The notes below the pieces were generated by a model. It saw nothing but the letters and a program-made list of their open reading frames with translations. It was not told the origin of the DNA and did no database searches. DNA of 64,000 nucleotides from assembly GCF_004114615.1 (NCBI RefSeq), contig NZ_CP035300.1, forward strand, positions 620,001 through 684,000, in the 5' to 3' direction. Shown piece by piece: positions 18,287 through 27,626 of the stretch. The translations under genes and the position numbers were made by a program. Source of the stretch: Dyella sp. M7H15-1 (lineage in GTDB: Bacteria; Pseudomonadota; Gammaproteobacteria; Xanthomonadales; Rhodanobacteraceae). How positions within the stretch are numbered: position 1 is the stretch's first letter; each line of letters opens with the position of its first letter.

Positions 18287-18630
18287 GCGAGCAAACCGTT
18301 GCAGAAATTAGTTGGGACGAATTTCAGAAAGTGTTGATTGTGGCAGGTACCGTTACGCGCGTGGAACCTTTCCCCGAGGCGCGCAAGCCGGCCTGGAAAG
18401 TCTGGGCTGATTTTGGACCTTACGGCGAGCGAAAGACCAGTGCACAGATTGCTGCGTTGTATACGCCGGAATCCCTGGTCGGTCGGCAGATTGTTGGCGT
18501 CATCAATTTTCCGGAAAAACAGATCGGCCCATTCTGCTCACAATTCCTGCTTACCGGTTTTCATACCGATCAGGGTGTGGTGATTACTGCCGTCGAACGC
18601 GCGGTACCGAATGGCGCAAGGCTAGCCTGA
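18283..18630 (+). CDS. csaA: CsaA-like tRNA-binding domain protein
   Basis: A 115-residue stand-alone OB-fold tRNA-binding domain as in CsaA, a small dimeric protein with export-chaperone activity reported in Bacillus. Features are '[23 protein letters not shown]' at 13-35 and '[24 protein letters not shown]' at 66-89. ATG 18283 overlaps the stop of the oxidase gene. It is followed by a bidirectional terminator. Its role in this organism is not shown by context. Confidence 0.88.
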   Translation: MSEQTVAEISWDEFQKVLIVAGTVTRVEPFPEARKPAWKVWADFGPYGERKTSAQIAALYTPESLVGRQIVGVINFPEKQIGPFCSQFLLTGFHTDQGVVITAVERAVPNGARLA

Positions 18631-18649
18631 CATGGCAGGCATTTCAGAC

Positions 18650-18676
18650 AAAAAAGCCGGCCAAAGGCCGGCTTTT
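18650..18676. terminator. Bidirectional intrinsic terminator
   Basis: AAAAAGCCGGCC (18651-18662), loop AAA, GGCCGGCTTTT (18666-18676): a strong stem with A-run before and T-run after. It can end transcription from the csaA side (+) and from the tRNA-Pro gene (-). Confidence 0.9.
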
Positions 18677-18687
18677 CATGAAACATT

Positions 18688-18764
18688 TGGTCGGGGTGAC
18701 ATGATTCGAACATGCGACTTCTACGTCCCGAACGTAGCGCTCTACCAGGCTGAGCTACACCCCG
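18688..18764 (-). tRNA. tRNA-Pro (anticodon CGG)
   Basis: On the minus strand a complete cloverleaf reads from CGGGGTGTAGC to an encoded CCA end. The acceptor CGGGGTG pairs with CACCCCG, the D-arm is GCTCAGCCTGGTAGAGC, and the anticodon stem CTACG/CGTAG encloses the loop TTCGGGA, giving anticodon CGG (proline, codon CCG). The T-arm contains GTTCGAATC. Length is 77 with CCA. Confidence 0.96.
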
Positions 18765-18929
18765 TGGGAGCCGAGTATCTTATCGAGGCCTGCTGGCCTT
18801 GGCAACAGATTCCGAATGGTTCTGCGGGTGGGAATTCTTGCCAGGTTGCGAGGCGGGTTGGGTGAGTGCATCTGTTACGCTATAGGGCTGCCGTCGAACG
18901 GCTCTTCCCTACGTTTAGCAGAGGATTCC

Positions 18930-20303
18930 ATGGCGCTTACCCAGGCCCGTACCATGCCCGGCGTGCTCGAGTTGCTGCCGCTCGACCAGATTGCTTTCCA
19001 GCGCATGCTCGACGTGATCCGTCGCCATTACGAGCGCTTCGGTTTCCTGCCAATAGAGACGCCGGTGATGGAGTTTTCGGACGTGCTGCTGACTAAGACT
19101 GGCGGCGAGACGGAGCGTCAAGTGTATTTCGTGCAATCCACTGGCGCGCTGGAGCAGGGTGAGAAGCCGGAACTGGCCTTGCGCTTCGACCTCACTGTGC
19201 CGCTGGCCCGCTACGTGGCCGAGCACGAGCATGATCTAAGCTTCCCGTTCCGCCGCTACCAGATGCAGCGCGTGTATCGTGGCGAGCGCGCCCAACGTGG
19301 TCGTTTCCGCGAGTTCTACCAATGCGATATCGACGTGATCGGCAAGGATAGCCTGTCGATCCGTTACGACGCCGAGCTGCCGGCGGTGATCTACAGCGTG
19401 TTCCGCGAGCTGAACATGGGTGCGTTCACCATCCAGCTTAACAATCGCAAGCTCATGCGTGGTTATTTCGAGAGCCTGGGCGTGACCAATCCGGAGCAAC
19501 AGACGCTGGTGCTGCGCGAGGTGGACAAGCTGGATAAGCGCGGCGCCGATTACGTGCGCGAGACGCTGACTGGCGAGGTTTTTGGCATGAGCACCGAAGC
19601 TGCGCAAAAGGTACTCGATGTCGTGCAGGTGCGCTCGACGTCGTTGCAGGATGCCTATAACAAACTCGACGCACTGGGTGCGGGCCCGGAGGCGATGGAG
19701 CAGGGGCGTACCGAGCTGAAGGAAGTGCTGGGCCTGATCCATGCGTTTGGTGTGCCGGAAACGCATTACGTGCTGAATCTGTCGATCGCCCGTGGCCTGG
19801 ATTACTACACCGGCACCGTTTACGAGACCACGCTGAATGACCATCCGCAGATCGGTTCGATCTGCTCTGGTGGCCGTTACGAGAACCTGGCCGGCCAGTA
19901 CACCAAGTCGCATCTGCCGGGCGTAGGCATTTCCATCGGCCTGACGCGGCTTTACTGGCAGTTGCGCGATGCGGGCCTGGTCAGCACGGCGCACAGCACC
20001 GTGGATGTGCTGATCACCCAGATGGATGCGGCGCAGTTGCCCGCGTATCTGACGCTGGCCGGCGAACTGCGTGCGGCGGGCATCGCCACCGAGGTAGTGC
20101 TGGATGGCGGCAAGCTGGGCAAGCAGTTCAAGTATGCCGATCGCGCGGGCATCCGTTTTGTCATCGTGCTGGGTGAGGACGAGCTGGCCAAGGACGTGGT
20201 GACGGTAAAGGATCTGCGTCGCGAAGATCAGTTTGAAGTGTCGCGCAGCGAGTTGATCAAGACACTACGTGTTGAGCTCGCGCAGGCGGAGATTGGTGGT
20301 TGA
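18930..20303 (+). CDS. hisS: Histidyl-tRNA synthetase
   Basis: Charges tRNA-His. The 457-residue class II synthetase shows motif 2 around '[21 protein letters not shown]', the histidine-specific '[13 protein letters not shown]' and '[10 protein letters not shown]', motif 3 '[11 protein letters not shown]', and a C-terminal anticodon-binding domain ('[21 protein letters not shown]'). ATG 18930 was chosen over upstream in-frame starts because it gives the expected N-terminus '[17 protein letters not shown]'. It is slightly longer than the 424-residue E. coli enzyme, as in other members of this lineage. Confidence 0.96.
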   Translation: MALTQARTMPGVLELLPLDQIAFQRMLDVIRRHYERFGFLPIETPVMEFSDVLLTKTGGETERQVYFVQSTGALEQGEKPELALRFDLTVPLARYVAEHEHDLSFPFRRYQMQRVYRGERAQRGRFREFYQCDIDVIGKDSLSIRYDAELPAVIYSVFRELNMGAFTIQLNNRKLMRGYFESLGVTNPEQQTLVLREVDKLDKRGADYVRETLTGEVFGMSTEAAQKVLDVVQVRSTSLQDAYNKLDALGAGPEAMEQGRTELKEVLGLIHAFGVPETHYVLNLSIARGLDYYTGTVYETTLNDHPQIGSICSGGRYENLAGQYTKSHLPGVGISIGLTRLYWQLRDAGLVSTAHSTVDVLITQMDAAQLPAYLTLAGELRAAGIATEVVLDGGKLGKQFKYADRAGIRFVIVLGEDELAKDVVTVKDLRREDQFEVSRSELIKTLRVELAQAEIGG

Positions 20304-20401
20304 ACACATATGGAAGGTGGCATTTGGAAGCTGGCATTGATCGAAATCGGCAACCTCGGCTCGCTCGATCCTTGGGATAATGGGTTGGATTGAAGCATGG
20401 C

Positions 20402-20419
20402 TTCCCGCTCACGCGGGAA
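20402..20419. repeat. REP-like palindrome
   Basis: TTCCCGCTCACGCGGGAA followed by TGACGAC in the hisS-hutH gap. It resembles the extragenic palindromes at 30922-30971, 41703-41730 and 48271-48308. Confidence 0.6.
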
Positions 20420-20449
20420 TGACGACATCAAGAACATGTTGGAGATTTT

Positions 20450-22339
20450 GTGAGTCAGACCATTCTGCTGGACGGCAACAGCCTCAGCCGTCAACAACTC
20501 GTTGCCGTAGCACGCCAGGGTTACGGTGTTCGCCTCGATCCCGAACAACTCAAGTGTGTGCAGCGCGCGGCGGATTTCCTGGCCGACAAGGTAAGTTGCG
20601 GTGAGCCGATCTACGGCGTGACCACCGGTTTCGGCAGCAATGCAGACAAGTTGCTGGGTGCCTATCGCCTGCGTGACGAATTGCTGGGCGGCAATCCGCA
20701 CAAGCCTGAGGGCACGTTGCTGGAAGAGCTGCAGCACAATCTGATCACCACTCATGCTGTGTGCGTGGGCAAGCCGTTCTCCACGGAAGTGGTGCGCGCG
20801 ATGCTGGTGATTCGCATCAATACGTTGATGCGCGGCCATTCCGGCATTCGTGTTGCCACGCTGGAAGCGCTGACGGCGCTGCTCAATAACGACGTCATTC
20901 CCGTCGTGCCGGAGAAGGGCTCGGTGGGGGCGAGCGGCGACCTGGCGCCGCTATCGCACCTTGCCATTGTGTTGTTGGGTGGTGGTGAAGCGTTCTACAG
21001 GGGCGAGCGTTTGCCGGGCGCGGAAGCGCTCAAACGTGCAGGCTTGCAACCGATCCGGCTTTCCTTCAAAGAAGGCCTGGCACTCAATAACGGTACCGCG
21101 CAGATGCTGGCTACGGCGGTGCTTGCGCTGGATACGCTGGAATATCTGCTCGGCGTGGCCGATCTGGCTGCTTCGATGACGCTGGATGCTTTTGCCGGCC
21201 GTAGCGGGGCTTTGCGTCCGGAAGTGCATGCACTGCGTCCGCATCCTGGTCAGGTGCAAACAGCCGAGCACGTGCGCGCGCTGCTGACGCAATCGACGCT
21301 AGTGGATATTCCTTATCACCTAGTACCGCGCTTTAAGCAATGGAGCGCCGAGGCGTGGAGCACGCCGGAAGACCAGACATTGAGTTTCGACATTAGCTGG
21401 GACTGGGTACCGACCAACCAGCGTCACGGCCGCGAAGCGTTCTACAGTCGCTTCCTGCCATTCAAGGGCGGCAAGAAGCATCAGCCACAGGATGCCTATT
21501 GTTTGCGCTGCATGCCGCAGGTGCACGGTGCCGTACGCGATGCCTGGGTACAGGCCTGCCGGGTGATCGACATCGAACTCAATGCCGTCACCGACAATCC
21601 GCTGATCTTCCCGGACAACACCGATGCGCTGAATATCGAAGAGCAGGTGATTTCCGCTGGGCACTTCCACGGCATGCCGCTGGCGCTAGCGATGAGCTAC
21701 GTGAAGGCGGCTATTCCGGTGTTGGCGTCGATTTCCGAACGTCGTCTCAACAAGCTGGTTGATCCGACGACCAATGACGGCTTGCCGGCGTTTCTCACCG
21801 GCAACGAAGACGGCACCGATTCCGGTTTCATGATTGTGCAGTACACCGCGGCGGCGCTGGTGAATGATCTGGCTACCCGCGCGCATCCAGCTAGTGTGTA
21901 TTCGGTGCCGACCAGTGCGAATGCGGAAGATCACGTTTCGATGGGCGCCAACGAAGCGCGTCATGTGCTGGAGATGGTCGAAGATCTCAGTCATGTGCTG
22001 GCGTTGGAACTGTATACCGCTGCGCAGGCGCTGGATTATCGCCAGGAAATGCTCAACGCGGCGCGTCGTCTTGCGGCACGTGGTGACTGGCAGGCGCTGG
22101 CATCCAAAGTGGCCAATGCACCGCGTGAAGACAATGCGCATTACGCGCAATTCGTCGAAGAAGTGAAGCAGCTCACAGCGGCGCTGGCCGAGGTGGGTGA
22201 TTTCCATGCGGGCGAAGCGGTGCGCAAGGCGCATGATGCATTGCGCAGGCAGATCCGCTTCATGCATCGCGACCGTGCGATGGATGGCGATGTGCGCACG
22301 GTGTGCGAGCTAGTGCAGAAGCGCCTATTCGTTGGCTGA
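20450..22339 (+). CDS. hutH: Histidine ammonia-lyase-like enzyme with an internal insertion
   Basis: Family enzymes eliminate ammonia from histidine (or Phe/Tyr) using the self-formed MIO cofactor. The MIO triad Ala-Ser-Gly is at residues 161-163 ('GSVGASGDLAPLSH'), the Tyr loop 'YGVTTGFG' at 55-62, and the HAL-type 'SVPTSANAEDHVSMG' in the C-terminal half. At 629 residues it is over 100 longer than typical HutH (about 510). An insertion of about 60 residues at 285-345 ('IPYHLVPRFKQWSAEAWSTP' onwards) lies just before the conserved 'DAYCLRCMPQVHG'; the rest of the excess is C-terminal. GTG 20450 is the likely start. No hutU, hutI or hutG is adjacent, so histidine degradation is not established; a histidine- or tyrosine-lyase in a different pathway is possible. 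Confidence 0.8.
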   Translation: MSQTILLDGNSLSRQQLVAVARQGYGVRLDPEQLKCVQRAADFLADKVSCGEPIYGVTTGFGSNADKLLGAYRLRDELLGGNPHKPEGTLLEELQHNLITTHAVCVGKPFSTEVVRAMLVIRINTLMRGHSGIRVATLEALTALLNNDVIPVVPEKGSVGASGDLAPLSHLAIVLLGGGEAFYRGERLPGAEALKRAGLQPIRLSFKEGLALNNGTAQMLATAVLALDTLEYLLGVADLAASMTLDAFAGRSGALRPEVHALRPHPGQVQTAEHVRALLTQSTLVDIPYHLVPRFKQWSAEAWSTPEDQTLSFDISWDWVPTNQRHGREAFYSRFLPFKGGKKHQPQDAYCLRCMPQVHGAVRDAWVQACRVIDIELNAVTDNPLIFPDNTDALNIEEQVISAGHFHGMPLALAMSYVKAAIPVLASISERRLNKLVDPTTNDGLPAFLTGNEDGTDSGFMIVQYTAAALVNDLATRAHPASVYSVPTSANAEDHVSMGANEARHVLEMVEDLSHVLALELYTAAQALDYRQEMLNAARRLAARGDWQALASKVANAPREDNAHYAQFVEEVKQLTAALAEVGDFHAGEAVRKAHDALRRQIRFMHRDRAMDGDVRTVCELVQKRLFVG

Positions 22340-22442
22340 GGTAGTTGATCACCTCGAAGGGTTTGCCATGTTGCTCAAGCAGAGCCAAGGCGCTGCGCGA
22401 TTTCGAGCAGCGACTGTTGTGATAAATGCGAATCATCGCCGC

Positions 22443-23837
22443 TTAGCGATTGCCTGAACGGTTGCCACCACCGTGAGGGCGACCACCGCCCCCATGCGGA
22501 CGATTACCGCGGCCTTGCGGGCGAGCGCCACCGCTGCCTTGGCTGGGGCGACCACCGCCCTGACCGGGACGGCCGCCACCGCGAGTATTGCGGTTGGTAT
22601 TGCTGCCGGTACCGAAGCCGCTATAAGGATTCGCGTTGCCAGCACCGCTGCCACTGCTACCACCACGGCGATTGCCATAGGCATTCGCACCGCTACTGCT
22701 GCGGCTGCTTTCACGGCTTTCACCCGCAAACCAGGTGCGTGCGGGTGGCAGTTCCTGTCCCGGACCGATGCCGCGCTTCTTTTTGTGAGGTTTGGCACCA
22801 TGATCGGGCCGGTCGACATTCCCGTTCACTTCGCGATTCGGATTGCGGCGACGCTGCTGTTTGCCGTGTACGGGTTCTTCGCGGATACGATCGAAAGCGC
22901 GCAGTTCGCGGGCTTCGTCGTGATAGCCACCGCTCCACGCTGCGCCAGCGCCTTTTTCAGGACGATATTCGGTGACATTGCGCGGCGCTCGGCGCTGATG
23001 CAGCACCGGACTCAGCGTAAGCACCGGTTGCGGTGCGCCAAGGCCGGCGACCTGGCGCAGTTCTTTCACTGATTCTTCATGGAGTGTTTCGCAATCGCCA
23101 CGACGCAGCATGCGCGGCAGTTCGATATTGCCGTAGCGGATACGTTTCAGGCGACTGACCAGGAAGCCCTGCGAGTCCCACAGGCGGCGGACTTCGCGGT
23201 TACGGCCTTCGCGGATCACTACGCGGAACCAGCTATGGCTGCCGCCGCGGCTGATGATGGCGATCTCGTCGAAGCGGGCCGGGCCGTCTTCTAGCTCCAC
23301 GCCGGCCTTGAGTTTTTCGATGATTTCATCCGGCACTTCACCGTGCACGCGGCAAAGGTATTCGCGTTCCAGGCCGCTACGCGGATGCATCAGCGCGTTG
23401 GCGAGTTCGCCGTCGGTGGTCAGCAGCAGCAGGCCGGTGGTGTTGATGTCTAGGCGGCCCACGGCAACCCAACGTGCGCCTTTGAGTCGCGGCAACTGTT
23501 CGAACACGGTCGGTCGGCCTTCGGGATCTTCACGCGTGGTGACCACGCCCTCGGGCTTGTGATAGACCAGTACTTCGGCGTTGTCGCGGTTGTCGGTGGC
23601 AACGACGAACTGTTTGCCATCAAGTACCACGCGGTCGCCGGCGTGGACGCTGGCGCCAATGTTGGCGGCGGCGCCGTTCACTTCGACTTCGCCTGCCTGG
23701 ATGCGTTGCTCCAGCATGCGGCGCGAGCCGAGGCCGGCGTTGGCGAGCACCTTGTGCAGGCGTTCTTCGATCAGGGGGGTGTTTTCAGGCGGCGCGGCGC
23801 GCTTGAGGCTCAATACGGATTTTTGTGGCGCATTCAT
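22443..23837 (-). CDS. rluB: 23S rRNA pseudouridine synthase B with long Gly/Arg/Asn-rich tail
   Basis: RluB makes pseudouridine 2605 in 23S rRNA. The N-terminus has an S4 RNA-binding domain ('EERLHKVLANAGLGSRRMLEQRI', about 24-46) and the RsuA/RluB catalytic domain with 'VGRLDINTTGLLLLTTDGEL' (about 146-165) carrying the catalytic Asp. After about residue 280 the protein becomes a long low-complexity tail rich in Arg, Gly, Asn and Ser (e.g. 'GRPGQGGGRPSQGSGGARPQ'), probably disordered and RNA-binding. Its start overlaps the scpB stop (minus-strand ATGA), forming an scpA-scpB-rluB operon. Confidence 0.93.
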   Translation of the reverse strand: MNAPQKSVLSLKRAAPPENTPLIEERLHKVLANAGLGSRRMLEQRIQAGEVEVNGAAANIGASVHAGDRVVLDGKQFVVATDNRDNAEVLVYHKPEGVVTTREDPEGRPTVFEQLPRLKGARWVAVGRLDINTTGLLLLTTDGELANALMHPRSGLEREYLCRVHGEVPDEIIEKLKAGVELEDGPARFDEIAIISRGGSHSWFRVVIREGRNREVRRLWDSQGFLVSRLKRIRYGNIELPRMLRRGDCETLHEESVKELRQVAGLGAPQPVLTLSPVLHQRRAPRNVTEYRPEKGAGAAWSGGYHDEARELRAFDRIREEPVHGKQQRRRNPNREVNGNVDRPDHGAKPHKKKRGIGPGQELPPARTWFAGESRESSRSSSGANAYGNRRGGSSGSGAGNANPYSGFGTGSNTNRNTRGGGRPGQGGGRPSQGSGGARPQGRGNRPHGGGGRPHGGGNRSGNR

Positions 23838-24721
23838 GCGCGGTACTCCTCGGTGTTTTGCTCGGCGGAGCCTTCGTCGGCATCCGCGTGGTCCGCTGCC
23901 TCGTCGACAGTGGCGTGGTGTTGAGTGCCGTTGTCCGCTTTGGCAGCGATGGCGTCATGTCTGGATTCAGTATCGTCCGTGTGGTGCTGCGGTTCCGGCA
24001 TTTCGTGTATTTCGTCGGCGGACTGTTCGCTGGCTGGTTCTTCCGAAACGGGTTCTTCGTGAGCAGCCTGCTCTTCGTGTTCTTGTGCCTCGACGGAAAT
24101 GTTGCCTTCGGCCTCTTCGGCATCCGGATCGATCGGCAGATCCTTGATGATGCGTGGCGGGAAGGGGGCGTTATCCAGCCGGAGCTGGGGGTCTTCCATG
24201 TCGCGGATTTCGGAAAGCGGCGGTAGTTCGTCCAGCGACTTCAGGTTGAAGTAGTCGAGGAACATGCGCGTAGTGCCGTACAGCGCCGGCTTGCCGGGCA
24301 CATCGCGGTGTCCTAACACACGGACCCACTCGCGTTCTTCCAATGTCTTGATGATATTGGACGAGACCACGACGCCGCGAATCTGTTCAATTTCCGGGCG
24401 GGTGATTGGCTGGCGGTAGGCGATTAGTGCCAGTGTTTCGAGCAGAGCGCGGGAGTAGCGGCTCGGCTTTTCGCTCCACATTCGCGATACCCACGGGTGC
24501 ACGCCCTGGCGTACCTGGTAGCGGAAGCCGGAGCCGACTTCCTTCAGTTCGATGCCACGCCCCTGGCTGTCGTCGGCCAGCATCTCTAGTGCCATGGCGA
24601 TCTGGGCTCGATCGACTTCGTTTTCATCGACGAATAGCTCGCTGAGCTGAGCCACCGTTAGGGGTTGGTTGGCCGCTAGCAGGGCTGCTTCGATAATCGC
24701 TTTGAGTTGCTCGATCTGCAT
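23834..24721 (-). CDS. scpB: Segregation and condensation protein B
   Basis: ScpB is the kleisin-interacting winged-helix subunit of the bacterial SMC condensin. The 295 residues have two winged-helix domains in the first 190 ('IIEAALLAANQPLTVAQLSE' and 'LETLALIAYRQPITRPEIEQ') followed by an acidic, Glu/Asp/His-rich tail that is probably unstructured. It lies between scpA (51-base gap) and rluB (overlap). Confidence 0.95.
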   Translation of the reverse strand: MQIEQLKAIIEAALLAANQPLTVAQLSELFVDENEVDRAQIAMALEMLADDSQGRGIELKEVGSGFRYQVRQGVHPWVSRMWSEKPSRYSRALLETLALIAYRQPITRPEIEQIRGVVVSSNIIKTLEEREWVRVLGHRDVPGKPALYGTTRMFLDYFNLKSLDELPPLSEIRDMEDPQLRLDNAPFPPRIIKDLPIDPDAEEAEGNISVEAQEHEEQAAHEEPVSEEPASEQSADEIHEMPEPQHHTDDTESRHDAIAAKADNGTQHHATVDEAADHADADEGSAEQNTEEYRA

Positions 24722-24772
24722 AGCCTTGGGATTAAGTATCGATCACGGTTGCACACCCCTGTCAGGTGCTGG

Positions 24773-25699
24773 TCATTCGGTGCCGGACGCGGCGTTCTGT
24801 TCTTCAAAAGCATCGTCGTCAGCGGCGACTTCGGCCTCTTCACGCGCCGAGCTGGTATTGGCCTTGATGTAAATCGGCGCCAGCGGCTCTTCCTGCACGA
24901 TATTGACCAGGAGCTCCTTGGCCAGCTCCAGCACGGCTAGGAAGGTGACTACCACGCCCAGGCGTCCTTCGCTGATGTCAAACAGGCTTTCAAAACGGTG
25001 GAACTGGGTGTCGTCCAGGCGACTAAGCAGTTCGCCCATACGCTGGCGCACACTCAGTGCCTCGCGCTTGATGGCGTGATGCCCGAACAATTCGGCCCGA
25101 TGCAACACATCCTTAAGGGCCAGCAGCATTTCCTTCAAGTCCAGCGGCGGCGGCAGCTTGATCACGTTGCGCTCGCCTACATCGGCCTGCACGGCTACCG
25201 TATCACGCTCCAAGCGGGGGAGGGCGTCGATATCCTCGGCAGCCTTCTTGAAGCGCTCGTATTCCTGCAGGCGGCGTACCAGTTCGGCTCGCGGATCTTC
25301 TTCCTGGCTTTCTTCCGAGGGCGGCCTGGGCAGCAACAGGCGCGATTTGATCTCGCCCAGGATCGCCGCCATCAGCAGGTATTCCGCAGCCAGCTCCAGG
25401 CGCATCACATCGCGCATCATGTCGATATATTCCATGTACTGCCGGGTAATTTCGGCAATCGGGATATCGAGAATGTCTAGGTTCTGCCGGCGAATCAGGT
25501 ACAGCAGCAGATCGAGTGGTCCTTCGAAGGCCTCCAGGAACACTTCCAGTGCATCCGGGGGGATATACAGGTCCTGAGGCATTTGCAGGATCGGTTCGCC
25601 GCGCACGACGGCAAGCGGCATTTCCTGCTGTTGAGGTACCCCTGCAAACGCATCTTGCGCTGCTTGTACAGGTTGAGACTCGGTTGGCTCAGTGCTCAT
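24773..25699 (-). CDS. scpA: Segregation and condensation protein A
   Basis: The kleisin subunit linking SMC heads. The 308 residues contain 'FEGPLDLLLYLIRRQNLDILDIPIAEITRQY' (about 53-83), the diagnostic ScpA N-terminal segment (shown as positions, helical SMC-binding), and a C-terminal winged helix ('GVVVTFLAVLELAKEL', about 255-270). The first 35 residues are Gln-rich and variable. It heads the minus-strand scpA-scpB-rluB operon. Confidence 0.95.
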   Translation of the reverse strand: MSTEPTESQPVQAAQDAFAGVPQQQEMPLAVVRGEPILQMPQDLYIPPDALEVFLEAFEGPLDLLLYLIRRQNLDILDIPIAEITRQYMEYIDMMRDVMRLELAAEYLLMAAILGEIKSRLLLPRPPSEESQEEDPRAELVRRLQEYERFKKAAEDIDALPRLERDTVAVQADVGERNVIKLPPPLDLKEMLLALKDVLHRAELFGHHAIKREALSVRQRMGELLSRLDDTQFHRFESLFDISEGRLGVVVTFLAVLELAKELLVNIVQEEPLAPIYIKANTSSAREEAEVAADDDAFEEQNAASGTE

Positions 25700-26341
25700 T
25701 AATGCATGTCATTAGTCCACCCTGGCGGGCTGGCGTTCGCTCTGTTGACGATCAAAACCCTCTACGATGCATGATCGAAGAAAGGTTCATGCCTAGAATG
25801 CCTTCGGTTGCACAGGCACCCTTAATGAAGCCAATCACTTCGCGAGATGCCCAGCCAGGGCATTCGGCGTCCCCACAAACAACAAACCTGATAAAGCCAC
25901 TTAAAGTGTGGTTTCGGTCAGGTGGGCGGCCGCTGGATGCCGAATTGAAATCACTGAATAACGATCAGGCTGAAACTAAGCGCAACGCTACTGGCGTCGT
26001 CCGCGATTCGTAAAGTCGGCTAAGTACATCGGGTGGAGGCCATCCCAACCAGGGCTCCCGGTGGCCATCCATGCATAGATCCACACGCGGGTTACAGATT
26101 AACGGCAGTATGGCGGCATGTCCAGTCAGTGCTTCAGCTTCCGTAAGGGCGTGTGAAGCCCGTCTGAAATACACCGGGTAGGTGCCTGCAAGGCGGTTGT
26201 AGCAGTGGTATATGGCTTGCTTCATTATATGGCTATTCGGAGTATCGGCCGATGATGGTTGGTGCTGACGGGCACAGGCTTCGTTGCTAGCGGAACGGAT
26301 CTGGGCGTGTGGCGGGAAAGCTGTGCGGGGAGATGAAGAGC
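25700..26341. other. Mostly non-coding stretch between scpA and the PilZ gene
   Basis: Holds the divergent upstream region of scpA, one small possible gene (25789-26013) and about 300 bases in which I see no supported gene. An imperfect inverted repeat (AAAGCCACTT/AAGTGTGGTTT near 25895-25915) lies inside the small frame. Confidence 0.5.
25789..26013 (+). CDS. Small hypothetical protein (uncertain)
   Basis: A 74-residue frame starting at ATG 25789 with AAGAAAGG three bases upstream. The product is polar and basic with no signal peptide or membrane segment and matches nothing I recognise. It is listed because of the good ribosome binding site; it may be spurious. Confidence 0.25.
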   Translation: MPRMPSVAQAPLMKPITSRDAQPGHSASPQTTNLIKPLKVWFRSGGRPLDAELKSLNNDQAETKRNATGVVRDS

Positions 26342-26710
26342 ATGACAATGGGTAACGGTGCCATGGACGGTTCCGACAAAGAACATCTGCGCCCGGCACG
26401 CATGCGCATCAAAACCACGGTGTTGATAAGCCATAGCGACGAGTCGCATACGACTGATCTGATCGATATCTCGGCCACGGGCGTGTTGCTGCGCCGGCCG
26501 CGCGAGTGGGGCGGCAAGGCCGGTGAGAGCTGGATGCTGGACATGATCTTCGGCAGTGATCTGCATATCAACCTCGAAGCGAAGGTGGCTCGCGTATCCG
26601 AAAGACACATAGGTTTTGCCTACACACGCATTCCGGAAGACAAGCAGGTACCACTGTGGAATCTACTGGGCGGCTATGCGGATATTCTGGAGATGTGGCA
26701 CGACGAGTGA
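26342..26710 (+). CDS. PilZ-domain protein
   Basis: A c-di-GMP-binding PilZ domain of about 120 residues. The two ligand motifs are present: 'RPARMRIKTT' (RxxxR) and 'DLIDISATGVLLRR' (D/NxSxxG), with the expected spacing. ATG 26342 is nine bases after GGGAG; ATG codons at 26333 and 26348 are alternatives. It is monocistronic by position. A role in motility or biofilm signalling follows from the family only. Confidence 0.82.
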   Translation: MTMGNGAMDGSDKEHLRPARMRIKTTVLISHSDESHTTDLIDISATGVLLRRPREWGGKAGESWMLDMIFGSDLHINLEAKVARVSERHIGFAYTRIPEDKQVPLWNLLGGYADILEMWHDE

Positions 26711-26842
26711 CGAAGATTGGGATGCAAACCCTTACCTGATCACGCTTGCTTTGGTAATGATCTCCATCTCACTCGCCGGGTGAGTCAAAGATCACTCGCA
26801 AACCCAAAGGCCATGCGCAATGTGCGTTAGGAGGTCACGGAA

Positions 26843-27583
26843 TCAGGCCTTATTCAGCGTTGCCTTAATGCGTTTATTATGTTGCAGGTTCACCCAGCCA
26901 TCCGCCGTGCGTACCTGCAGCGGCTGGAAGCGCCGCTTGTAATCCATCTTCGGATGATCTTCGATCCAGAAACCCAGGTATACCCAGGGAATACCTCGCC
27001 GTCGTGCTAGTTCCACTTGCTGCAGGATGGCGAACGTGCCCAGACTGCGTTCCTGCTCATCCGGTTCGTAAAAGGTATAGACGGCTGAAATGCCGGTGGC
27101 GCAAATGTCGGTAACCGCCACTGCAAGCAAACGTTCGCCCAGGTGCAATTCCAGGAACACCGTGGGGCTCCACGGTGCGGTTAGAAAGCGGCGAAAATCG
27201 CTGGCTTCGGCTTCGTCCATGCCGCCACCGGGATGGCGTGTGCGCAGATAGCGCGAGTACAGCGCATGGCGCTCGCTGTTGTAGCCGGCCATGTGCTCGG
27301 TAAAGGTCAGGTCGGCATTGCGTCTCAGGCAGCGGCGCTGCGAACGGTCTGGCTTGAAGTGGGCCACGTCGATGCGGCAAGGCGTGCAGGCATGGCAATG
27401 GGGGCAATGCGGAAAATACAGATGCCCGCCCGCACGGCGAAAACCGTGATCCAGCGCGGCGCCATACAGGTGATCCAACTGTGGGGCAGCCGGATCGATC
27501 ACCAAGTTCTGCGCTGTGCGCCCGGCAAAATAGCCGCAGGTGTGCGGCAGGGTCTGAAACAGGCGGACGTGATCGGAGCGCAT
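26843..27583 (-). CDS. bpt: Aspartate/glutamate leucyltransferase
   Basis: Bpt transfers leucine from Leu-tRNA to N-terminal Asp or Glu, marking proteins for ClpS/ClpAP (N-degron pathway). The 246 residues contain the conserved cysteines and context of the family ('CGYFAGRTAQNLVIDP', 'FPHCPHCHACTPCRIDV') and the acyltransferase fold motif 'IPWVYLGFWIEDHPKMDYK' near the C-terminus. Length matches the family. Confidence 0.94.
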   Translation of the reverse strand: MRSDHVRLFQTLPHTCGYFAGRTAQNLVIDPAAPQLDHLYGAALDHGFRRAGGHLYFPHCPHCHACTPCRIDVAHFKPDRSQRRCLRRNADLTFTEHMAGYNSERHALYSRYLRTRHPGGGMDEAEASDFRRFLTAPWSPTVFLELHLGERLLAVAVTDICATGISAVYTFYEPDEQERSLGTFAILQQVELARRRGIPWVYLGFWIEDHPKMDYKRRFQPLQVRTADGWVNLQHNKRIKATLNKA

Positions 27584-27626
27584 GGAGCGATTCTATGACT
27601 GCCGCAGGGCGCTGTGGCAAGCGTCT

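Noticed and set aside
25965-26399. A 144-codon minus-strand frame between scpA and the PilZ gene
   Set aside because: No ribosome site, no domain, and it overlaps the start of the supported PilZ gene.
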